NCBI RefSeq assembly: GCF_945901735.1
Contig: NZ_CAMDLM010000001.1
Coordinates: 124,001 to 188,000 of the forward strand
DNA length: 64,000 nt
Direction: 5' to 3'
Source: Limnohabitans sp. Rim8
Lineage (GTDB): Bacteria; Pseudomonadota; Gammaproteobacteria; Burkholderiales; Burkholderiaceae_C
Below are positions 28,323 through 35,649 of this stretch, piece by piece. A program made the position numbers and the translations under genes. Under the pieces are notes generated by a model. The model made no database searches. It worked only from the letters and a program-made list of their open reading frames with translations, and was not told the DNA's origin. Each line of letters opens with the position of its first letter. Position 1 is the first letter of the stretch.

Positions 28323-28889
28323 ATGGGCAACCGACTCACACAAATCGCCACCCGCACCGGCGACAACGGCACCACGGGCCTGGGCAACAACCAGCGCGTG
28401 TCGAAAAACAGCTTGCGCGTGCATGCCATGGGCGAGGTGGACGAGCTGAACTCACACATCGGCCTGCTGCTGTGCGAAGACATGCCCGCCGACGTGCGCG
28501 AGGTGCTGGTGGAGGTGCAGCACCAGCTGTTTAACCTGGGCGGTGAGCTGTCGATTCCCGGCTTTGAGCTGCTCAAGGAAGAAGCCGTGGCCGCGTTGGA
28601 CGCAGCCCTTGAGCTTTACAACGCCCAACTGCCCAAACTGGAAGAGTTCATCTTGCCTGCCGGCACACGGGGCGCCTCGCAGGCCCATGTGTGCCGCACC
28701 GTGGCGCGCCGGGCCGAGCGCGCTTGCGTGGCGCTGGGCAACGAAGAGGCCCTGAACGACACGCCGCGCCAATACCTCAACCGCCTGTCGGATTTGATGT
28801 TCGTGCTGGCCCGCGTGCTCAACCGCATGCATGGCGGCGACGACGTGTATTGGAAGAGTGCCCGCATGCAAAAAGACCCGGCAGCCTGA
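28323..28889 (+). CDS. Cob(I)alamin adenosyltransferase, PduO type
   Basis: The 188-aa enzyme has the PduO signature TRTGDNGTTGLGNNQRVSK, the VDELNSHIGL segment and, towards the C-terminus, FILPAGTRGASQAHVCRTVARRAER plus YLNRLSDLMFVLAR. It transfers the adenosyl group of ATP to cob(I)alamin in the cytoplasm. The ATG at 28323 follows AAGGA. No other cobalamin gene is in the window, so it probably serves an adenosylcobalamin-dependent mutase encoded elsewhere. Confidence 0.92.
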   Translation: MGNRLTQIATRTGDNGTTGLGNNQRVSKNSLRVHAMGEVDELNSHIGLLLCEDMPADVREVLVEVQHQLFNLGGELSIPGFELLKEEAVAALDAALELYNAQLPKLEEFILPAGTRGASQAHVCRTVARRAERACVALGNEEALNDTPRQYLNRLSDLMFVLARVLNRMHGGDDVYWKSARMQKDPAA

Positions 28890-28972
28890 AGGTTCTGGGG
28901 CTGTCACCTAGGTGCACTTTTCAGGGTTGATGCGCGTGACAGCGGGGCATGGCCGCTGATACGCTGCAATGC

Positions 28973-31069
28973 ATGAACACCGTGTCACGACCCTCCGATT
29001 CTGCCCCCTATCTGCCCCAGATCAGGCTGTACCAAAACTGGCTGCGCGACGAGCGCGGCCTGAGTTTTGCCACCTACAACGAGCTCTGGCGATGGTCGGT
29101 TACCGAGCTGGACGCGTTTTGGCAAAGCATCTGGGATTACTTTGATTTTCAGTCCCCCACGCCGCACACGGCGGTGCTGGCGGGCAATGTCATGCCGGGG
29201 GCCAAGTGGTTTCCGGGGGCCCAGACCAATTACGCGCACCAGGTGTTTCGCCATGTGCAGCCCGCGCAAGCGGCTGGTTTTTTGGCGGTCATCAGCCACA
29301 ACGAAAAAGGCTTGCGCCGCGAAATGAGCTGGCCCGAGCTGCGCCGCCAGGTCGCCGCCATGGCGCTGCACCTGCAGGCCCAGGGTGTGCAGCCGGGGGA
29401 CAGGGTGGCGGCGTACCTGCCCAACATCCCCGAAGCCATGGTGGCGTTTTTGGCCACCGCCAGCGTGGGCGGCGTGTGGAGCATTTGCGCGCCGGACATG
29501 GGTACCCACGCCGTGCTGGACCGCTTCAAGCAGATCGAGCCCAAGGTGCTGATCGCGGTGGACGGCGTGAGCTACGGCGGGCGCGACTTTGACCGCATGG
29601 GTGTGGTGCAGGAGCTGCGCGACGCCTTGCCCAGCGTGCAGCACGTCATCGTGCACGACAACCTGGGCACGCTGGATCTGGCCCATTGCGCCGTGGGTGC
29701 CAGCGTGCAAATGTCGACCATCACGGCGCGTAACGATGCCGCTGTGCAGGCCTTTGAGCCGATGTGGTTGCCCTTTGATCACCCGCTGTGGATTGTCTAT
29801 TCGAGCGGCACCACCGGCCTGCCCAAACCCATCGTGCATGGCCACGGCGGCACCGTGATCGTGGCGCTGGCCAACAAGATTTTGCACAACGACATCGGCT
29901 GCAGTTACCACCCCAACAGCTGGGGCGAGCGCTTCCATTGGTACAGCTCCACCGGCTGGGTCATGTGGAACGCGCAGGTGGCGGGCTTGCTGAACGGCGT
30001 GACCTGTGTGATCTATGACGGCAACCCTGGCGGCAGCAAGGAGAACCCGGACTGGGGCATTTTGTGGCGCTTGGCGGCGCAAGAGAAGGTGAGCTTCTTC
30101 GGCGCGGGCGCGGCCTTTTTTGCCAACTGCCAAAAGGCGGGCGTGGACATTTCGCGTTGCGGCGACTTGACGGGGGTACGCGCCCTGGGCACCACCGGAT
30201 CGCCCTTGTCGCCCGAGACCCAAAGCTGGGGTACGGCGCAATTTCAGGCCATCGGCACCGACATCTGGTGGTGCAACATCTCGGGCGGCACCGATTTTGC
30301 GGGGGCCTTTTTGGGCGGCCACCGCGAGCTGCCGCAGGAACCTGGCGTGATGCAGTGCCGTGAACTGGGTTGCGCGGTCGAGGCCTGGAACGAAGCGGGC
30401 GAGCCCGTGTTGGGCGAAGTGGGCGAGCTGATCTGTGCGCAGCCCATTCCGTCCATGCCGCTGTACTTCTGGAACGACAAGGACAACGCCCGTTATTTGG
30501 CCAGCTATTTTGAGATGTACCCCGCAGGCCACGGCCGAAAACCCGGCGGCGGCAACGGCCCGGCCAGCATGGGCGGCGTGTGGCGGCATGGCGACTGGCT
30601 GCGCATTGGCGATACCCAAGGCGTGGGCGAAGGCTGCGTGATCTTTGGCCGCAGCGACGCCACCATCAACCGCTACGGCCTGCGCATGGGCACCAGCGAG
30701 CTGTACAGCGCGGTGGAAGCCCTGCCCGAAGTCATGGACTCGATGGTGGTGGACCTGGAGTATCTGGGCAAAGAAAGCTACATGCCGCTGTTTGTGGTGC
30801 TGCGCCCGGGTACGGTGTTTGACGACGCGATCAAGGCCAAACTCAACAACGCCATCAAAGTGGCGCTCAGCCCGCGATTCATTCCGAATGAAATCTTCCA
30901 GGTGGCTGAGATCCCGCGCACCTTGTCTGGCAAAAAGCAGGAGTTGCCGATCAAGAAACTCATGCTCGGTCAGCCGCTGGAAAAGGTGGTCAACCGGGAC
31001 GCCATGGCCAATCCGGGGTGCCTGGATTGGTACGTGGAACTGGCCAAGCAGCACTTGGCCAAGGCCTAA
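28973..31069 (+). CDS. Acetoacetate-CoA ligase
   Basis: This 698-aa ANL-superfamily enzyme has the N-terminal AacS-type region (NVMPGAKWFPGAQTNYAHQVF), the AMP-binding loop YSSGTTGLPKPIVHGHGG, WWCNISGGTDFAGAFLGG and the C-terminal catalytic-lysine motif TLSGKKQELPIKKL. It activates acetoacetate, linking ketone bodies or polyhydroxybutyrate breakdown to acetyl-CoA. The start is uncertain: ATGs at 28949 and 28973 are in frame and neither has a clear ribosome site; the shorter form is chosen. It stands alone downstream of the adenosyltransferase. Confidence 0.9.
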   Translation: MNTVSRPSDSAPYLPQIRLYQNWLRDERGLSFATYNELWRWSVTELDAFWQSIWDYFDFQSPTPHTAVLAGNVMPGAKWFPGAQTNYAHQVFRHVQPAQAAGFLAVISHNEKGLRREMSWPELRRQVAAMALHLQAQGVQPGDRVAAYLPNIPEAMVAFLATASVGGVWSICAPDMGTHAVLDRFKQIEPKVLIAVDGVSYGGRDFDRMGVVQELRDALPSVQHVIVHDNLGTLDLAHCAVGASVQMSTITARNDAAVQAFEPMWLPFDHPLWIVYSSGTTGLPKPIVHGHGGTVIVALANKILHNDIGCSYHPNSWGERFHWYSSTGWVMWNAQVAGLLNGVTCVIYDGNPGGSKENPDWGILWRLAAQEKVSFFGAGAAFFANCQKAGVDISRCGDLTGVRALGTTGSPLSPETQSWGTAQFQAIGTDIWWCNISGGTDFAGAFLGGHRELPQEPGVMQCRELGCAVEAWNEAGEPVLGEVGELICAQPIPSMPLYFWNDKDNARYLASYFEMYPAGHGRKPGGGNGPASMGGVWRHGDWLRIGDTQGVGEGCVIFGRSDATINRYGLRMGTSELYSAVEALPEVMDSMVVDLEYLGKESYMPLFVVLRPGTVFDDAIKAKLNNAIKVALSPRFIPNEIFQVAEIPRTLSGKKQELPIKKLMLGQPLEKVVNRDAMANPGCLDWYVELAKQHLAKA

Positions 31070-31198
31070 GCTGGCCCCCCTTGCGCCAGACACCGTAGCG
31101 AACGAGGGCTTGGTGTTTTCGCAGGAGCCCACCCCTGTGGGCGAAACGATGCTCGCGCACCACCAAGATCGTATTCAGACCTGTCACAAGCACTTTTA

Positions 31199-31264
31199 GC
31201 GACTTTTATTCAGTACTTTAAAATAAAGTCGCGACTAAATCACAAACTACTTTGAAAAAGTCGC
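31199..31264. promoter_or_regulatory. Repeated AAAGTCGC elements upstream of DUF4143 ATPase
   Basis: An AT-rich stretch before the ATPase gene holds GCGACTTTTATT (31199-31210), its near-complement AATAAAGTCGC (31222-31232), a perfect palindrome AGTCGCGACT (31227-31236) and a third AAAAGTCGC (31256-31264). The last ends 12 bases before the ATG. The arrangement looks like an operator array or a mobile-element end. No regulator is adjacent. Confidence 0.45.
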
Positions 31265-31276
31265 AAAATAACGGTT

Positions 31277-32407
31277 ATGAAACGCTACCTTGATGACCGT
31301 GTGCAGGCCGATCTGGCCCACAAAATGGTATTCCTCACCGGCCCGCGCCAGGTGGGCAAAACCACGCTCAGCCGCCAACTGATGGCGCAGCAAGGCGGCC
31401 AATACCTGAACTGCGACGTGCCAGCCGACCGGGCCCTCATCCTGAAACAGCGTTGGAGCCCCCAAGCGCCTTTGCTGGTGCTGGATGAAATTCACAAAAT
31501 GCCCGACTGGAAAGCCTGGCTCAAAGGTGTTTACGACGGCAAACCCGCCACCCAGCAACTGCTGGTCACGGGCAGCGCCAGCATGGACACCTTCAGGCAA
31601 AGTGGAGAATCGCTGGCGGGGCGTTTTTTCGGTCTGCGACTGCATCCCCTGTCGGTACGCGAATGGTGCGAGCAAACCGGGGCCATACCCGATGCTGCGC
31701 TGACCCATCTGCTGGAGCGCGGCGGCTTTCCTGAGCCCTGCCTGGCCCCAGACAACGAACAAGCCGAGCGCTGGCGCAGGCAGTACTTTGATGGCCTGGT
31801 GCGCAACGACGTGCTGGAGTTTTCGCGCATCCAGGAGGTCAACGCCATTCGCCTCTTTGCCCAAATGCTGCGCTCGCGAGTGGGCTCGCCCCTGTCGCTG
31901 GCCAGCATGGCGCGCGACTTGGCCGTGTCACCCGTCACGCTCAAGAAATACCTCGACATATTGGAAGCGCTTTTCATAATCTTTGTGGTGCGACCTTGGC
32001 ATGACAACATCGCCCGCTCGGTGTTGCAAAGCCCCAAGGTCTACTTTTATGACACTGGCCTGGTCGAAGGTGACGAAGGCCTGCGCTTTGAAAACCTGGT
32101 GGCCACTGCTTTGCTCAAGCATGTGCAATGGCAGCAAGATGTGCAGGGCAAAGAGGCCGGACTGCACTACATCCGCACCAAAGACGGGGCCGAGGTGGAC
32201 TTTGTTTTGAGCGAAAAAAACCAGCTCACGCAGCTGGTGGAATGCAAGTTGTCTGATGAAAAACCGCACCGCGCATTGCAACGCTTTGCGCTGGAAAAAG
32301 CGCCGGTTCAGGCTGTGCAGGTGGTTCGCAATGCGCGGCACAGCTACATGCTGGGGGACATTCAAATTGCTGTGGCTGCTGAATATTTGTCTGAACTCGT
32401 TGCCTGA
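31277..32407 (+). CDS. AAA ATPase with DUF4143 domain
   Basis: The 376-aa protein has a Walker A motif in FLTGPRQVGKTTLSRQ, Walker B in LLVLDEIHK, a sensor-like LLVTGSASMDTF, and the C-terminal DUF4143 region that contains a nuclease-like pattern (AEVDFVLSEKN, QLVECKLSDEKPH). Such AAA_14/DUF4143 proteins are common accessory genes of unknown role, often near toxin-antitoxin loci. A second, broken C-terminus of the same family lies 0.8 kb downstream. It opens the accessory islet between the acetoacetate ligase and dapD. Confidence 0.85.
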   Translation: MKRYLDDRVQADLAHKMVFLTGPRQVGKTTLSRQLMAQQGGQYLNCDVPADRALILKQRWSPQAPLLVLDEIHKMPDWKAWLKGVYDGKPATQQLLVTGSASMDTFRQSGESLAGRFFGLRLHPLSVREWCEQTGAIPDAALTHLLERGGFPEPCLAPDNEQAERWRRQYFDGLVRNDVLEFSRIQEVNAIRLFAQMLRSRVGSPLSLASMARDLAVSPVTLKKYLDILEALFIIFVVRPWHDNIARSVLQSPKVYFYDTGLVEGDEGLRFENLVATALLKHVQWQQDVQGKEAGLHYIRTKDGAEVDFVLSEKNQLTQLVECKLSDEKPHRALQRFALEKAPVQAVQVVRNARHSYMLGDIQIAVAAEYLSELVA

Positions 32408-32420
32408 CTGAAAAGAGCCG

Positions 32421-32450
32421 AACTCAGTTCTTGTGCAACTCCGCATTCAA
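32421..32450. repeat. Left copy of dapD 3'-end direct repeat
   Basis: Thirty bases match the 3' end of dapD (34445-34474) at 28 positions. On the minus strand the copy reads RKLNAELHKN-stop, as dapD ends ELNAELHKN-stop. It marks the left boundary of a ~2-kb segment. Confidence 0.8.
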
Positions 32451-32584
32451 CTTGCGCGCAGTTCGTGTTTAAAAAGTGGCTATACCTATGCCGCAACCCA
32501 GGGCGAATTGCCACCACGCCAAAGTTGTATTACGATGTCATACAAAGCTTGTTGTGGCCAGTTCGCGCCATCTAAAGGAGTGAC

Positions 32585-32812
32585 ATGAGTACATTGACCG
32601 TGCGTTTGACCGATCAGGAAGATCGCGACTTGCAACTGGCCTGCGAGCAGACCGGCAAAACCAAAAGCGAGGTGGTGCGTGATTTGCTGGCAGAGTCCTT
32701 GCGGGGTTATCGGTTGCGCCAGTCTTTGCAGGCAGCACATGCTGAGTTGGGCGGCGCAGCCCGACAAGCAGGTTGGCTGACCGAGGACGACATCTTGCAG
32801 GACGTCTCTTGA
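32585..32812 (+). CDS. Ribbon-helix-helix antitoxin
   Basis: The 75-aa protein begins with an RHH strand-helix-helix pattern, MSTLTVRLTDQEDRDLQLACEQTGKTKSEVVRDLL, which would bind its own promoter as a dimer. The C-terminal part, ending in a short acidic segment (LTEDDILQDVS), probably wraps the toxin. A good AAAGGAG ribosome site precedes it. Its stop overlaps the start of the PIN toxin (TTGA), the usual coupled arrangement. Family assignment is strong; the pair's regulation is inferred. Confidence 0.85.
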   Translation: MSTLTVRLTDQEDRDLQLACEQTGKTKSEVVRDLLAESLRGYRLRQSLQAAHAELGGAARQAGWLTEDDILQDVS

Positions 32813-33207
32813 AGGGCTTTCTCGACACCAACGTCTGGTTGTCCGCCACCGTGTTTGCTGGCTTGTGTGAGGCGATCTTGATTGAGTGCCATCAGCGCGA
32901 CTGGCTATTGACCACCCCATTGGTGCAGGCTGAGGCCCACGAAGTGCTGAAGCGTAAATTTCCTCACTTGCCACAATCACAGGCACTGTTTGACGCCATC
33001 TGGTCAGAAGCCACCTGCGTGCAAGACCTGGACGAGCCCGCAGATGACAACGACGTCAGGCTGGTCAGAGCCGCCAGCTTGGCAGGTGCCGAGGTGTTTG
33101 TCACAGGCGACAAGCGCGTGTTGTCCTGGGGCCGTGAAGGCAACATGCAAATTTTGAGCCCCAGGGATGCGTGGATGCTGCTGTTTGCGGGCATTAATGG
33201 CGCTTGA
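32809..33207 (+). CDS. PIN domain toxin (predicted ribonuclease)
   Basis: The 132-aa protein reads (L)KGFLDTNVWLSA at its start, giving the first PIN-domain aspartate, then acidic residues in DEPADDNDVRLVRAA and AEVFVTGDKRVL, which together form the Mg-binding site. PIN toxins of RHH/PIN pairs cut RNA. The start is taken as the TTG at 32809, seven bases after AGGA and overlapping the antitoxin stop by four bases; the track start at 32773 lies inside the antitoxin gene. Confidence 0.85.
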   Translation: MKGFLDTNVWLSATVFAGLCEAILIECHQRDWLLTTPLVQAEAHEVLKRKFPHLPQSQALFDAIWSEATCVQDLDEPADDNDVRLVRAASLAGAEVFVTGDKRVLSWGREGNMQILSPRDAWMLLFAGINGA

Positions 33208-33211
33208 ATAA

Positions 33212-33297
33212 GCGCCGATGTGGACCGTGCAGGTGGTGCGCCATGTGCGGCACAGCTATACCTTTGGCGATGTCCAGGTTGAGGTGGCGCGCGACAC
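33212..33297 (+). pseudogene. Remnant of a second DUF4143 ATPase C-terminus
   Basis: The frame reads TVQVVRHVRHSYTFGDVQVEVA, matching AVQVVRNARHSYMLGDIQIAVA of the intact ATPase at 31277-32407; base identity is roughly 70%. Nothing upstream of this segment is left. It is too divergent to be a recent duplication, so a homologous gene probably stood here. Confidence 0.75.
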
Positions 33298-33438
33298 TCG
33301 ATGCCAGCAGCGCCAACGTAATAATGAACTTATTGGGTTTATTTTCTCTTTGTTTTGAGCCTATAGTAAATACTTCGAGCCGGCTCAGGAACTTGATCGA
33401 GTGAGCGGGCGGACTGCAAAGAAGGAGCACCGGATTTC

Positions 33439-33579
33439 ATGAGAAATTTAGTCCTGTACGAAAAAGCAGTACAGGGCTGTCAAAGCCATGCTCTAAGAGG
33501 GTTGCAGCCATTTCAACAACAAGATGTATCGACTATGCCCGGATGTATCCACCGGGTTCTGCGGTCTACATCACGTTAG
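33439..33579 (+). CDS. Possible 46-aa ORF of an upstream cassette
   Basis: An ATG ten bases after a strong GAAGGAG site opens a 46-codon frame (MRNLVLYEKAVQGCQSHALRG...) that runs through the first attC-like site and stops at the TAG inside the GTTAGAC core. Small ORFs ending in attC are typical of gene cassettes. I know no homolog, and a perfect hairpin (CCTGTAC/GTACAGG, 33453-33475) lies in it. The remaining bases from 33298 to 33438 show nothing recognisable. Confidence 0.3.
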   Translation: MRNLVLYEKAVQGCQSHALRGLQPFQQQDVSTMPGCIHRVLRSTSR

Positions 33580-33581
33580 AC
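33511..33581. other. Degenerate integron attC-like site 1
   Basis: Order of elements: R''-like TTTCAAC (33511-33517), L'' GATGTATCGAC (33523-33533), a central stem CCCGG/CCGGG (33538-33556), L' GTCTACATC (33564-33572) and a consensus core GTTAGAC (33575-33581). L'' pairs with L' apart from two unpaired bases (TC), as in known attC sites. R'' has a T where a purine is expected. Confidence 0.55.
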
Positions 33582-33603
33582 ACGAGTTGAGGAAGTCACG
33601 CTG

Positions 33604-34224
33604 ATGCACGACAAGAAAATCGAGTGGGGGAAGGAGATCGTTCAAGCCGGTAGCGATATAGCTACTCTAGCCAAGGATGTAGGCATTCCTGGTATCGGGT
33701 TGCTGGCCAAATTCGCCCAGCGCTTCTACGAAAAGCACCTTCAGCAGCGTTTTGCAAAGTTTCTGGCCGACGCAGAAGTTGACGAAGAAATAATCAACAA
33801 AATTTCAGCGGATGCAAACTATTCAAACTACTTCTACGCAGCACTGGAGACTGTTCGCCAAACTCATTCGCAAATCGGTGTTGTTGCGCTGGCTCTTATC
33901 TATAAAGATCACTGGAACGATGAGGCCTATTTGATTGCGGCGATGCGAGCATTCTCTCAAGTCAGTGACAGAACGCTAAATGCGTTTATGTCGTTGTACG
34001 AAGAGATTCCGTCTGGCCAGAACTATCTGGTCTTAACCACTAAAAAAAATGATGAAGGTCACTTCCACGAGATCTACAACGAGGCCGTCGAGCTTATTGG
34101 CCGCAACTTCTTTGTAATGAGTACTGGGGCCAGCATGCATGCAAATGGACCGGTACAGGGGATGAAATGGGATCACACGGATTCTTATTATGCTTACTGC
34201 CGAGCAGCTAAGGCCCGTGTCTAA
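33604..34224 (+). CDS. Uncharacterised protein of an integron-type gene cassette
   Basis: The 206-aa protein is acidic-basic mixed and mostly helical, with no signal peptide or clear membrane span. I recognise no family. Notable stretches are an alanine/glycine-rich N-terminal segment (AKDVGIPGIGLLAKFAQRFY) and a conserved-looking C-terminus (GPVQGMKWDHTDSYYAYC). The ATG is nine bases after GAGGAA and 22 bases after a GTTAGAC core site. The TAA stop lies inside GTCTAAC of the second attC. Its codons look AT-richer than those of neighbours. This is a classic cassette layout, with the gene likely acquired by transfer. Defence or stress roles are common for such cassettes but unproven here. Confidence 0.75.
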   Translation: MHDKKIEWGKEIVQAGSDIATLAKDVGIPGIGLLAKFAQRFYEKHLQQRFAKFLADAEVDEEIINKISADANYSNYFYAALETVRQTHSQIGVVALALIYKDHWNDEAYLIAAMRAFSQVSDRTLNAFMSLYEEIPSGQNYLVLTTKKNDEGHFHEIYNEAVELIGRNFFVMSTGASMHANGPVQGMKWDHTDSYYAYCRAAKARV

Positions 34225-34296
34225 CAAGCCATTCGAGACGGACCTTCGCAAGCGGGCTTCGCCCGCTTGCTCGGCCGCTCATGGGCGACGTTCGGC
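34219..34296. other. Integron attC-like recombination site 2
   Basis: R'' GTCTAAC (34219-34225) fits RYYYAAC and is the exact complement of the GTTAGAC core 5' of the cassette. L'' GCCATTCGAGACGG (34228-34241) pairs with L' CCGCTCATGGGC (34275-34286) apart from a few extrahelical bases. Between them is a perfect 10-bp hairpin GCAAGCGGGC-TTC-GCCCGCTTGC (34248-34270). The terminal core is GTTCGGC, with one departure from GTTRRRY. Confidence 0.75.
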
Positions 34297-34392
34297 CTTG
34301 CGCCAATACATCGCAGAGCACCCGATCACCCACTGACTGCTGTCGCTGGCTCTTTACGAATTGGCCTTGCCGGGCGGTGATCGGAAAAGACG

Positions 34393-34430
34393 AACGGCGT
34401 GCCCACTTGCGCAGGCACGCCGTTTTGTTT
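34393..34430. terminator. Terminator between cassette and dapD
   Basis: An 11-bp stem AACGGCGTGCC/GGCACGCCGTT with a ten-base loop is followed by TTGTTTT on the plus strand. It probably ends cassette transcription and may also serve dapD from the other side, where the T run is weaker. Confidence 0.75.
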
Positions 34431-34444
34431 TGAAAGAACGAGAA

Positions 34445-34474
34445 AACTCAGTTCTTGTGCAACTCAGCGTTCAA
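34445..34474. repeat. Right copy of dapD 3'-end direct repeat
   Basis: These thirty bases include the dapD stop codon and last codons and match 32421-32450 at 28 of 30 positions, including CAGTTCTTGTGCAACTC. The two copies are 2,024 bp apart. Confidence 0.8.
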
Positions 34475-35425
34475 TTCGCCCCAGCTCTTGTTGCGCGGGA
34501 TGGCGTGCAGCGCGCCGGACTGTGAATCGCGGCGGAACAGGATGCCGTTTTTGCCGGACAGCTCCTTGGCTTTCATGACCGAGCCGTCGGGCATTTGCAC
34601 GCGGCTGCCGCCGGTGATGTAGCAACCGGCTTCCACAATGCAGTCGTCGCCCAGCGAGATGCCGATGCCGGCGTTGGCGCCCAATAGGCAGCGCTTGCCG
34701 ACCTTGATGACTTCTTTGCCGCCACCCGACAGCGTGCCCATGATGGAAGCGCTGCCGCCGATGTCGCTGGCGTCGTCCACCACCACGCCCGCGCTGATGC
34801 GGCCTTCGACCATGCTGGCGCCCAGGGTGCCGGCGTTGAAGTTGCAAAAACCTTCGTGCATGACGGTGGTGCCGCTGGCCAGGTGCGCGCCCAGGCGCAC
34901 CCGGTCGGCGTTGGCAATGCGCACGCCCGACGGGATCACGTAGTCGGTCATCTGCGGGAATTTGTCCAGGCCCTTGATCTCGAGCACGCGGCCGGTGCCA
35001 CGGGCTTTCAGGCGGGCAGCGGGCACATCGGCCAGCGCGCAAGGGCCAAAGTTGGTCCAGGCCACGTTGGGCAGCAGACCAAAGATGCCGGTCACGTTGG
35101 CGCCGTGCGGCGCTACCTGCCGGTGGCTCAGCAGGTGCAGGCGCAGGTAGGCGTCGTGCGTGTCGGTGGGCGCGTCGGCCAAGGACTTGATTTCGGTGCG
35201 AACCGCCACCACGGTGGCGTTGCGCACGCTGCAGGCGACCAAGGCCTGGGCCACCTCTGCGCCCAAAGCGGCGACGGCTTCGGCCTGGGTCAGGCGGGTG
35301 CTGCCGCTGGCGGTCACGTCGGCCGCCAGTTCGGGGGCCGGGAACCAGGTGTCCAGCACGGTGCCGTCAGCGGCGATGGTGGCCAGGCCTGTGGCGCGTG
35401 CGCCGGTGGTTTGGAGTGTGCTCAT
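34448..35425 (-). CDS. dapD: 2,3,4,5-tetrahydropyridine-2,6-dicarboxylate N-succinyltransferase, long form
   Basis: The 325-aa enzyme acts in the succinylase branch of lysine and diaminopimelate synthesis. The C-terminal half is a left-handed beta-helix of hexapeptide repeats (VRLGAHLASGTTVMHEGFCNFNAGTLG). The N-terminal domain and total length match the longer DapD of actinobacteria and Pseudomonas rather than the ~275-aa type usual in beta- and gammaproteobacteria. No other lysine gene is adjacent. Its 3' end borders the accessory islet and is duplicated on the far side of it. Confidence 0.88.
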   Translation of the reverse strand: MSTLQTTGARATGLATIAADGTVLDTWFPAPELAADVTASGSTRLTQAEAVAALGAEVAQALVACSVRNATVVAVRTEIKSLADAPTDTHDAYLRLHLLSHRQVAPHGANVTGIFGLLPNVAWTNFGPCALADVPAARLKARGTGRVLEIKGLDKFPQMTDYVIPSGVRIANADRVRLGAHLASGTTVMHEGFCNFNAGTLGASMVEGRISAGVVVDDASDIGGSASIMGTLSGGGKEVIKVGKRCLLGANAGIGISLGDDCIVEAGCYITGGSRVQMPDGSVMKAKELSGKNGILFRRDSQSGALHAIPRNKSWGELNAELHKN

Positions 35426-35649
35426 GTTTTGGTTCCGAAAAAATGGCCCGCCAAGTGTGTGGGCCGTTGCGTCAAGGGGAGCCAGATTATCGCGGAAGGC
35501 GGCGTGTCACAAATTATTCATGGGCCTTACATAGACTGGACAATTTGCAAACTTCACGATTTTCGGCGCAGGCGCTGGTATCCCCCACCACGCACAACGC
35601 AGACGCTGCCAAAACCATGCCTGCTCGACTTTTCACCAACGCTGCTGCC

